Shown one piece after another: positions 1-4,389 of a stretch of DNA of 6,797 bases; position 1 is the stretch's first letter; every line of letters begins with the position of its first letter. Position numbers and translations under genes: made by a program. Below the pieces are notes generated by a model. That model was not told the DNA's origin and did not search any database. It saw only the letters and a list, made by a program, of their open reading frames with translations. Source of the stretch: an uncultured Collinsella sp. (GTDB lineage Bacteria; Actinomycetota; Coriobacteriia; Coriobacteriales; Coriobacteriaceae); assembly GCA_902464035.1 (NCBI GenBank), contig CABQHT010000079.1:1-6797 (forward strand). Direction: 5' to 3'.

Positions 1-2
1 AG

Positions 3-47
3 ATAGTGGACGAGATAGTCGAGAAGCACGGTCTCAAGAAGGAGTAA
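3..47 (+). CDS. C-terminal end of an unidentified protein (partial)
   Basis: The + strand frame ending in TAA at 45-47 is open to the left edge and encodes a short charged tail reading IVDEIVEKHGLKKE. It looks like an amphipathic, Lys/Glu-rich C-terminal helix of a soluble protein. The start lies outside the window and the tail is too short to name a family. The gene would converge on the minus-strand PTS operon, and the inverted repeat at 188-233 would suit a terminator shared by both. The alternative frames here are either stopped at once or have no ribosome site and an implausible composition. Confidence 0.4.
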   Translation: MVDEIVEKHGLKKE

Positions 48-187
48 CATCGGGATTTGCAGCGACGGACCTCAGGACGCTCTTACACCACGTCTGCGCG
101 CGCGACCCCTCTAACCACATGTAAGGGAAATTCCATCCCGGTATTCGGCTAAAAAATGGGACAAGCTTTCCCAACTGGCGCTCAAAA

Positions 188-233
188 GGAAAATGCATCC
201 CGGAATGAGAACGAATTCCGGGATGCATTTTCC
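188..233. terminator. Perfect 19-bp inverted repeat, probable bidirectional terminator
   Basis: The left arm GGAAAATGCATCCCGGAAT (188-206) is exactly complementary to the right arm at 215-233, with an 8-nt loop. The arms carry AAAA on one side and TTTT on the other, so the transcript from either strand forms a stem whose 3' side ends in UUUU. The repeat sits between the stop of the + strand gene (47) and the stop of the minus-strand DUF956 gene (252), where a shared terminator is expected. The U run is short and lies inside the stem, so efficiency is uncertain. Confidence 0.72.
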
Positions 234-251
234 GCCATCTATCGCAGGCGA

Positions 252-650
252 CTAGTTGCCTTTGTGGAAGAGGTTTTTGATAACGGAGGGGATGCTCTTG
301 GCGCCCTTGGCCGTCACATCGATAAAGTCAGGCGAACGCACGAGCTTATCCTCGTCAACGTACTTGCGGACCGCACGAAGCGTCTCTTTGTCGTCGCGCG
401 TCGAAAACGTAAAGTGACCATTGTCCTTGGTGAAGATAGCAAAACGCGTAATCTTCTTGGTGCCGCGCAAAACCTCAGCGGCAATATAGTCGACCTCATC
501 CCACGGGATTTGAATATAATCCTCGGGATTGCGCTCGTTATAGTACTCAAACGCCTTATTGCCCACCATTACATTACCGTGACTGGTAAGCCCCATCAGG
601 CAGGTTGCCGGCGTTGCCAGATCGACCGTGCTGTTCTGAGATTGCGCCAT
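252..650 (-). CDS. manO: DUF956 family protein, companion of mannose-type PTS
   Basis: This is a 132-residue soluble protein of the DUF956 family, encoded downstream of mannose-family PTS genes in many Firmicutes and called ManO in streptococci. Its biochemical role is not established; a regulatory or accessory role with the permease is usually assumed. Family features seen are IPWDEVDYIAAEV (about residues 48-60), RFAIFTKDNGHFTFST (69-84) and LVRSPDFIDVTAKGAKSI (103-120). There is no signal peptide or membrane segment, and the length is near the family norm. The ATG at 650 is chosen because GGAGGG lies 10 nt upstream. A longer frame from a GTG at 701 would start inside the loop of the 679-714 stem-loop and would add a tail the family does not need. 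It is the last gene of the PTS operon, separated from IID by 120 nt, so its output may be set separately from the permease. Confidence 0.88.
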   Translation of the reverse strand: MAQSQNSTVDLATPATCLMGLTSHGNVMVGNKAFEYYNERNPEDYIQIPWDEVDYIAAEVLRGTKKITRFAIFTKDNGHFTFSTRDDKETLRAVRKYVDEDKLVRSPDFIDVTAKGAKSIPSVIKNLFHKGN

Positions 651-660
651 GCGCGCCTCG

Positions 661-666
661 CCCTCC
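661..666 (-). promoter_or_regulatory. Ribosome binding site of the DUF956 gene
   Basis: GGAGGG on the minus strand lies 10 nt before the ATG at 650. A GAGG nearer the ATG gives a second possible match. The site supports the ATG at 650 over the GTG at 701. Confidence 0.6.
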
Positions 667-678
667 AAATAAAACAAT

Positions 679-714
679 CGGACCGCATCCAGTGTACCCA
701 CCGGGTGCGGTCCG
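679..714 (-). terminator. Stem-loop between IID and DUF956 genes (terminator or attenuator)
   Basis: The arms at 679-690 (CGGACCGCATCC) and 703-714 (GGGTGCGGTCCG) pair over 12 positions with one mismatch in the minus-strand RNA, around a 12-nt loop. On the minus strand the stem is followed by ATTGTTTTATTT, a moderately T-rich run. It could end or reduce transcription after IID, leaving partial read-through into DUF956. The run is broken by A and G, so full termination is doubtful. A promoter-like pair overlaps the same sequence, so an operator role is also possible. Confidence 0.55.
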
Positions 715-720
715 TTTCAA
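691..720 (-). promoter_or_regulatory. Possible weak promoter for the DUF956 gene
   Basis: On the minus strand TTGAAA (720-715) and TACACT (696-691) are 18 nt apart, resembling -35 and -10 boxes with five and four of six consensus bases. Transcription would start about 35 nt upstream of the DUF956 ATG. The overlap with the stem-loop at 679-714 leaves this as a weak candidate only. Confidence 0.25.
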
Positions 721-770
721 TGGCTCAAAAGCCCTTGCCTAGCAATTCTCGGTCTTAAGCCGAAACGTGC

Positions 771-1691
771 TTACATGAAGCCGCAGACGCGACCGATGAT
801 GCCGATGGCGAAGAGAGCCAGGATGATGACGATCGGGCTGACCTTCTTCTTGAGGAGCTTGCAGACCAGCAGGGTCAGGCACACGGCGGCAAGGCCGGGG
901 ATGAGCTGATCGAGGTTAGCCTGAAGCGTGGTGACCTTCACCTGATCAAGGGCGTTAGCACCGATGGAGTTATACATCGTCAGTGCTTCCTTGACACCCT
1001 CAGAACCGGAGGGCAGGTTAGCCCAGTCGATAAAGGCGCCAGCAGACTGCGTGACCTTGGAGACGACCGGGGTGAAGGAGATGGACACCCAGCGCTCGAC
1101 CAGGGCGCCGATGATGAACATACCCAGGATGGAAGCGCCCTCGGTGACCTTGCCCATCAGACCGCCGGAGAGGTCCTTGGCGATGGAGGAGCCGACCTTG
1201 TAGCCAAACTCCTGCGTGTACCACAGGAAGGCGTAACGGATGATGTTCCACGCGAAGAAGAACAGCAGCGGACCGGCGATGCTGCCGGACAGGGCCAGGG
1301 AAGCGCCCAGAGCGCCCAGAATCGGGCGAAGGGTGAACCAGAAGGCGGGGTCGCCGACGCCGGCGAGCGGGCCCATCATACCGACCTTGACGCCCTGAAT
1401 GGCGACGTCGTCAATCGGAGCACCGTTGGCGCGCTCCTCCTCGAGAGCGAGGGTAACGCCAATGACGGGGGCGGAAACATAAGGGTGGGTGTTATAGAAC
1501 TCCAGGTGGCGCTTAAGAGCGGCAATCTGGTCATCCTTGCTGGTGTAGAGCTTCTTGATCGCAGGGATCATTGCGAAGCACCAGCCGCCGTTCTGCATAC
1601 GCTCGTAGTTCCACGAGCCCTGAAGGAACTGATGACGGAAGCAAACCTTCTTGCGGTCAGCCTTGGTGAGCTGAATCTTGTTCTCTGCCAT
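771..1691 (-). CDS. manZ: PTS mannose/fructose/sorbose family IID component
   Basis: IID is the second membrane subunit of mannose-family permeases. With IIC it forms the sugar channel through the cytoplasmic membrane. The 306-residue product carries the family signature GVGDPAFWFTLRPILGALGA at residues 111-130, followed by a hydrophobic stretch (about 131-157). Further hydrophobic segments are at about 184-205, 263-280 and 284-303. The N-terminal FRHQFLQGSWNYERMQNGGW (18-37) is also typical of IID. The polar stretch at about 207-258 makes it somewhat longer than E. coli ManZ. The ATG at 1691 is preferred: a GTG at 1700 is in frame, but it sits only 3 nt after AGGAGG. The ribosome site overlaps the IIC stop codon, so the two are probably translationally coupled. 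Sugar specificity cannot be read from the sequence. Confidence 0.95.
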   Translation of the reverse strand: MAENKIQLTKADRKKVCFRHQFLQGSWNYERMQNGGWCFAMIPAIKKLYTSKDDQIAALKRHLEFYNTHPYVSAPVIGVTLALEEERANGAPIDDVAIQGVKVGMMGPLAGVGDPAFWFTLRPILGALGASLALSGSIAGPLLFFFAWNIIRYAFLWYTQEFGYKVGSSIAKDLSGGLMGKVTEGASILGMFIIGALVERWVSISFTPVVSKVTQSAGAFIDWANLPSGSEGVKEALTMYNSIGANALDQVKVTTLQANLDQLIPGLAAVCLTLLVCKLLKKKVSPIVIILALFAIGIIGRVCGFM

Positions 1692-1699
1692 ATGTATCA

Positions 1700-1709
1700 C
1701 TCCCCTCCT
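1700..1709 (-). promoter_or_regulatory. Ribosome binding site of the IID gene, overlapping the IIC stop
   Basis: The minus strand reads AGGAGGGGAG at 1709-1700, and its first bases are part of the IIC TAG stop (1710-1708). AGGAGG is 12 nt, and GGGGAG 8 nt, from the ATG at 1691. The GTG at 1700 would have only 3 nt of spacing, so it is rejected as the start. Confidence 0.7.
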
Positions 1710-2526
1710 ACTCGTAATCGTTCAGAATGTCGCCGAGCGGGTCGCCGGAGCCACCGCCCATGCCGCCACCCTGCTTGGCCAGATCCTTAAGGCCAAGGTA
1801 GATGAGGGCAAGGGAGATGCCGATGAGGCCAAGGGCGATCAGCGTGAGCTGAGGGATGGCAGCAAGGACAAAGCCGAGGACGAAGAACGGCCAGGTCTCC
1901 TTGGTGGCCATCATGTTGATGACCATGGCGTAACCGACGGAAGCGACCATGCCGCCGCCGACAGCCATGCCGCCGGACAGCCAGTCGGGCATAGCGTTAA
2001 GCGCGTTGGTAACAGCCTCGGCCGGGATGATGCACAGAAGCACTGCCGGGATGGCGATACGAAGGCCCTGCATGAGGATAGCAGCGTACTGCCAGCGCTC
2101 GATGCCGGCGAAGTCGCCCTTCTCGGCGCAACCGTCCATGGCGTGAGCGATAGCGGTAGCCAGGGTACGGCAGATCATGGTCAGGAACAGACCAGCGACC
2201 GACAGCGGGACGGCGACGGCGATGGCGGCGGTAACGGCCTTGGCCGAATCGGTGGCGCCACCGTTGAGGGCGAGCACCATGATGATCGAAGAAGCGACCG
2301 AGGCCAGAGCGGCGTCAGGCGCGACGGCGGCGCCGACGTTAGCCCAGCCAAGGGCCATCATCTGGAGCGAACCGCCCAGGAGGATGCCCTCCTGAAGGTG
2401 ACCGGTTACGAGACCGATAAGCGTGCATGCCACGAGCGGCTGATGGAACTGGAACTCATCCAGAATGCCTTCCATACCGGCAAGCAATGCGACAATCGCA
2501 ACAAGCAGAATAGTGATTGCAGACAT
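1708..2526 (-). CDS. manY: PTS mannose/fructose/sorbose family IIC component
   Basis: IIC is the main sugar-conducting membrane subunit of the mannose-family PTS. The 272-residue protein is hydrophobic along most of its length, with membrane segments at roughly 2-20, 31-60, 74-120, 146-170, 186-206 and 212-248. Family landmarks include EFQFHQPLVACTLIGLVTG (24-42), LQEGILLGGSLQMMALGWAN (44-63) and GAAVAPDAALASV (65-77). A glycine-rich tail (about 252-260, GGGMGGGSG) leads to an acidic C-terminal end, probably a flexible cytoplasmic tail. The ATG at 2526 has AGGAGG 9 nt upstream, and 18 nt separate it from the IIAB stop. It is the middle gene of the IIAB-IIC-IID order. Confidence 0.95.
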   Translation of the reverse strand: MSAITILLVAIVALLAGMEGILDEFQFHQPLVACTLIGLVTGHLQEGILLGGSLQMMALGWANVGAAVAPDAALASVASSIIMVLALNGGATDSAKAVTAAIAVAVPLSVAGLFLTMICRTLATAIAHAMDGCAEKGDFAGIERWQYAAILMQGLRIAIPAVLLCIIPAEAVTNALNAMPDWLSGGMAVGGGMVASVGYAMVINMMATKETWPFFVLGFVLAAIPQLTLIALGLIGISLALIYLGLKDLAKQGGGMGGGSGDPLGDILNDYE

Positions 2527-2544
2527 GTATCGGACCCTCCTTTA

Positions 2545-3534
2545 CTATGCTTGAGCGGCCAGTTCGGCCTTAGCTTTCTTCAACATGGCGTCGAGATCCT
2601 CGGAGGAATCCGAAGGAACCTTGCGAACCTCGAACTTGACGCCCTTGGCCTTGAGGGCCTCGAGAGTCTTGACGTCGTCATCGCCCATAGCGACGGCGTT
2701 GGTGACGACGACCTTGCCCTTGGAGTGGGCCATGGAACCGATGTTGGCTTCCTTGATGTCGACGCCGGCCTCGATGGCCTTGAGCAGATCCTGCGGGTTC
2801 TCGAAGAGCAGCATCGCCTTGGTGTCACCAAAGCGCGTGTCCTTGACGACCTCGGCCATCTTCTTGATGGGCACGACGTTGGCATGGACTCCCGGAGGGG
2901 CAGCCTGCTCGATCATGGTCTTGCGGAGCTCATCGTGAGCAACGCCGTCGGAAACCACGATGATGCGGTTAGGGTTGATCTGCTTGGTCCACGTGGTGGC
3001 CACCTGGCCATGAAGCAGACGGGTGTCGATACGGACGTGGGCAATCTTGATGTGCCCGTCGCCGATGACCGTTCCCGGAGGGATGGCGCCTGCAGGAGCA
3101 GCAGCGGCCGCAGCCGGCTTCTTCTCCTCGGGCTCCAGAGACTCGGGCTTGACGCGCACGCCAGCCTTAGCCTCAGTCACGAGATGTTTTGCGATCGCAT
3201 GTGCAGTGTTCTTTGCGTCAAAGCGCTGCGAATATGCCTCGATGAGCATAGGCAGGTTGACACCGGTGACGATAGCCCAGGAATCGTGGCCCTCGATGAG
3301 CCCGCTGATCTGGTTGAACGGCGTGCCGCCCCACAGATCAACGAGGAAGAGCACCTGCTCCTGGTCCTCGAAGGAAGCGACTGCTTCCTCGACCTTGGCA
3401 CGGAAGTCGTCGGGGCCCATGCTCGGCTCGAGCGAGACCACGGCTACAGACGGCTGATCGCCAAAGACCATCGAGCCCGTCTGCTTGATTCCAGCAGCCA
3501 AGTCCCCGTGGCTAGCAAGAACAATACTTACCAT
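2545..3534 (-). CDS. manX: PTS mannose/fructose/sorbose family fused IIAB component
   Basis: This cytoplasmic protein carries phosphate from HPr to the incoming sugar. Numbered from the ATG at 3534 (329 residues), the IIA domain spans about 1-125, with the predicted phospho-His in LASHGDLA (His9) and the conserved LVDLWGGTPFN near 64-74. An Ala/Pro/Glu-rich linker (about 130-158) joins it to the IIB domain (about 160-329). There RIDTRLLHGQVATTWTK places the second phospho-His at residue 175, the same position as in E. coli ManX. The fused IIAB arrangement is like ManX and unlike systems with separate IIA and IIB. The ATG at 3534 is chosen because AGGAGG ends 7 nt upstream; a GTG at 3537 would leave only 4 nt. 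It is the first gene of the operon, and its ribosome site lies in a predicted leader hairpin. Glucose, mannose or glucosamine are plausible substrates by family, not by direct evidence. Confidence 0.96.
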   Translation of the reverse strand: MVSIVLASHGDLAAGIKQTGSMVFGDQPSVAVVSLEPSMGPDDFRAKVEEAVASFEDQEQVLFLVDLWGGTPFNQISGLIEGHDSWAIVTGVNLPMLIEAYSQRFDAKNTAHAIAKHLVTEAKAGVRVKPESLEPEEKKPAAAAAAPAGAIPPGTVIGDGHIKIAHVRIDTRLLHGQVATTWTKQINPNRIIVVSDGVAHDELRKTMIEQAAPPGVHANVVPIKKMAEVVKDTRFGDTKAMLLFENPQDLLKAIEAGVDIKEANIGSMAHSKGKVVVTNAVAMGDDDVKTLEALKAKGVKFEVRKVPSDSSEDLDAMLKKAKAELAAQA

Positions 3535-3541
3535 CACATAA

Positions 3542-3547
3542 CCTCCT
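3542..3547 (-). promoter_or_regulatory. Ribosome binding site of the IIAB gene
   Basis: A perfect AGGAGG on the minus strand lies 7 nt before the ATG at 3534 and decides that start over the GTG at 3537. Most of it is paired in the leader hairpin described at 3543-3582. Confidence 0.85.
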
Positions 3548-3582
3548 TTTTGTCTACGTATTTCCTACACGACAAAAAAGAG
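3543..3582 (-). promoter_or_regulatory. Predicted leader hairpin burying the IIAB ribosome site
   Basis: In the minus-strand RNA, 3582-3566 can pair with 3560-3543 in 17 pairs (three of them G-U) with a single bulged A at 3555 and a GGAAA loop (3565-3561). The upstream arm is CUC, six U, GUC, GUGUA. The downstream arm ends in AAAAAGGAG, so four bases of the Shine-Dalgarno site are inside the stem. This would limit translation of the first PTS gene unless the stem is opened. Half the stem is A-U, so stability is moderate. The same DNA is also a TTGTC...GACAA inverted repeat and could bind a protein. Confidence 0.5.
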
Positions 3583-3603
3583 TATAGCCGCAAGTGTGGC
3601 AAA

Positions 3604-3609
3604 ATTATA
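3604..3609 (-). promoter_or_regulatory. Probable -10 box of the PTS operon promoter
   Basis: A perfect TATAAT lies on the minus strand at 3609-3604, about 70 nt upstream of the IIAB start, in AT-rich spacer DNA. At the expected -35 distance the sequence (ATCCAA or neighbouring registers) is poor, and there is no extended -10 TG. This suggests either an activator-dependent promoter or a chance match. A second -10-like TATACT lies at 3586-3581. A start from that box would drop the upstream arm of the leader hairpin. Confidence 0.4.
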
Positions 3610-3634
3610 GGAAAAAATGTGAATGGTTGGATTA

Positions 3635-3808
3635 TTTGTTTAAACGTCATGCTTTTGTTACAAGTTGGTTACATCGCTGGTTTTCAGCTATTCCTCGCTA
3701 AACATAATTAGTTTGACCATCTTAGAAAACAGATACAGGCACAGCATTCACTAATACCGATTTAAATCGGATAAGAACCTGCTTGACTCTTCGATATTTT
3801 GTTTAAAC
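3635..3808. repeat. Two copies of TTTGTTTAAAC upstream of the PTS operon
   Basis: The 11-mer TTTGTTTAAAC occurs exactly at 3635-3645 and 3798-3808, in the same orientation and 163 bp apart. Its core GTTTAAAC is a perfect 8-bp palindrome. The first copy is centred about 35 bp upstream of the -10 candidate at 3604-3609, a usual place for a regulator to bind. No binding protein can be assigned from the sequence. Confidence 0.45.
3757..3770. promoter_or_regulatory. 14-bp perfect palindrome, possible operator
   Basis: CCGATTTAAATCGG is a perfect 14-bp palindrome with no loop, in the spacer between the two minus-strand operons. A loop-free palindrome fits a dimeric DNA-binding protein better than an RNA hairpin. 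Its distance from the promoter candidate (about 150 bp) leaves the role open. Confidence 0.35.
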
Positions 3809-3855
3809 AGACGTGATTTGACTAATTTCGTTAGTTATGCTCTAGCAAACCGTCA

Positions 3856-3917
3856 AAAAAGAATAGTCATTGGGACGTTCTTTAATGACTAGTCGTTTAA
3901 GAACGTCCCAATGACTA
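3856..3917 (-). terminator. Intrinsic terminator of the oxidoreductase-hypA operon
   Basis: The repeat begins 2 nt after the hypA stop codon. The arm TAGTCATTGGGACGTTCTT (minus strand, 3917-3899) pairs perfectly over 19 bp with 3882-3864 around a 16-nt loop. It is followed on the minus strand by TTCTTTTTTG, a good T run. Position, perfect stem and T run together make this a clear Rho-independent terminator. An AATGACTA element occurs both in the loop (3884-3891) and at the outer stem (3910-3917), so a shorter alternative pairing is possible. Confidence 0.85.
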
Positions 3918-3919
3918 AG

Positions 3920-4357
3920 TTAGGCGATGTGGAGGGGGTTGGCGGCATCGACGGCGTCGGGGGTGTCGGCGGGAGCGGTGAGGCCGTCGGGCTCGGTGCC
4001 TGCCGGGTCCTCGTCGGGAGTCTCGATCTGCTTGATCATGACCTCCTGGCCCTGCAGCAGGTATGTCTCGCCGCCGCCGCAATGAGGGCAGGTCTTGCCG
4101 TGCTCGACCGTCGCGTAGTCGCGGCCGCACGCCTCGCAATGTGTCACGGCCTCAACGGGCTCCACGATAAGCTCCGAGCCCTCGGTGATAGGCTTTTTAT
4201 CTGCTGCCCAGCGCCAAGCGTCGAGCAGCAAGTCGGGAACGACGCCCGAGACCTCGCCCAGCAGCAGTGTCACGCTCGAAACGCGACTCACGCCATTGGC
4301 GCGCGCCACATTCTCGACATCGCGAATGATGTGATAGACGATTCCAAGCTCGTGCAC
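3920..4357 (-). CDS. hypA: Hydrogenase/urease nickel incorporation protein HypA
   Basis: HypA delivers nickel, with HypB, during maturation of [NiFe] hydrogenases (and urease in some species). The 145-residue protein begins MHELGI, whose His2 and Glu3 belong to the nickel site. It has the zinc motif CEAC (Cys74, Cys77) and CPHC (Cys90, Cys93). The GEVSGVVPDLLLDAWRW stretch (34-50) is also typical. HypA proteins usually end near residue 113-118. Here a further 30 or so residues follow, rich in Asp, Glu, Pro and Ala with no Lys or Arg. The start is GTG at 4357, fixed by the MHELGI N-terminus and by GGAAGG 6 nt upstream. It lies 32 nt after the oxidoreductase stop, so the two are probably co-transcribed, and the terminator follows at once. 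No hypB or hydrogenase gene is visible. Confidence 0.95.
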   Translation of the reverse strand: MHELGIVYHIIRDVENVARANGVSRVSSVTLLLGEVSGVVPDLLLDAWRWAADKKPITEGSELIVEPVEAVTHCEACGRDYATVEHGKTCPHCGGGETYLLQGQEVMIKQIETPDEDPAGTEPDGLTAPADTPDAVDAANPLHIA

Positions 4358-4389
4358 TTTTTTCCTTCCGCCGCTCCCGTTATGACTAC

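Larger units (their letters stand above)
3538..3919. other. 382-bp AT-rich spacer between the hypA and PTS operons
   Basis: No credible gene is seen on either strand. From right to left it holds the hypA terminator (3856-3917), a second GTTTAAAC motif (3801-3808), the palindrome at 3757-3770, the first GTTTAAAC motif (3638-3645), a TATAAT box (3604-3609) and the leader hairpin (3543-3582). The part at about 3646-3756 shows nothing I can name. The length and AT content fit a regulated promoter region. No gene for a regulator lies beside it, so one would have to be encoded elsewhere. Confidence 0.7.

Noticed and set aside
1..50. A minus-strand gene starting with ATG at 50
   Set aside because: It has no Shine-Dalgarno site, and the peptide is a run of Leu typical of antisense reading of Glu/Lys codons. 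The + strand tail is more protein-like.
157..173. Short inverted repeat TGGGA...TCCCA as a terminator
   Set aside because: It has only five pairs and no T run after it; the neighbouring 19-bp repeat is a far better candidate.
34..228. A 64-codon minus-strand frame in the left spacer
   Set aside because: It starts in the arm of the palindrome, has no family resemblance, and runs into the end of the + strand gene.
651..701. Extending DUF956 upstream to a GTG at 701
   Set aside because: The GTG lies in the loop of a stem-loop, has no ribosome site, and the added residues are not expected in the family.
156..758. A 200-codon + strand frame opposite DUF956
   Set aside because: It includes the 188-233 inverted repeat and the 679-714 stem-loop, and lies antisense to a convincing DUF956 gene.
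749..763. Small hairpin TCGG...CCGA just after the IID stop
   Set aside because: It has four pairs and no T run on the minus strand, too weak to call a terminator.
3588..3602. A sigma-54 promoter in TTGCCACACTTGCGG (minus strand)
   Set aside because: The GG and GC elements are only 2 nt apart instead of about 5, and the first element is a poor match.
1678..3711. A 677-codon open frame on the + strand opposite the PTS genes
   Set aside because: It runs antisense to three clear PTS genes, has no recognisable domain, is rich in Asp, Gly, His and Arg as expected of antisense reading of GC-rich codons, and crosses the AT-rich leader at its end.
3864..3917. The 19-bp inverted repeat as the ends of a small mobile element
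   Set aside because: The unit is only 54 bp, has no target duplication I can see beyond the repeat itself, and fits an intrinsic terminator in position and T run.
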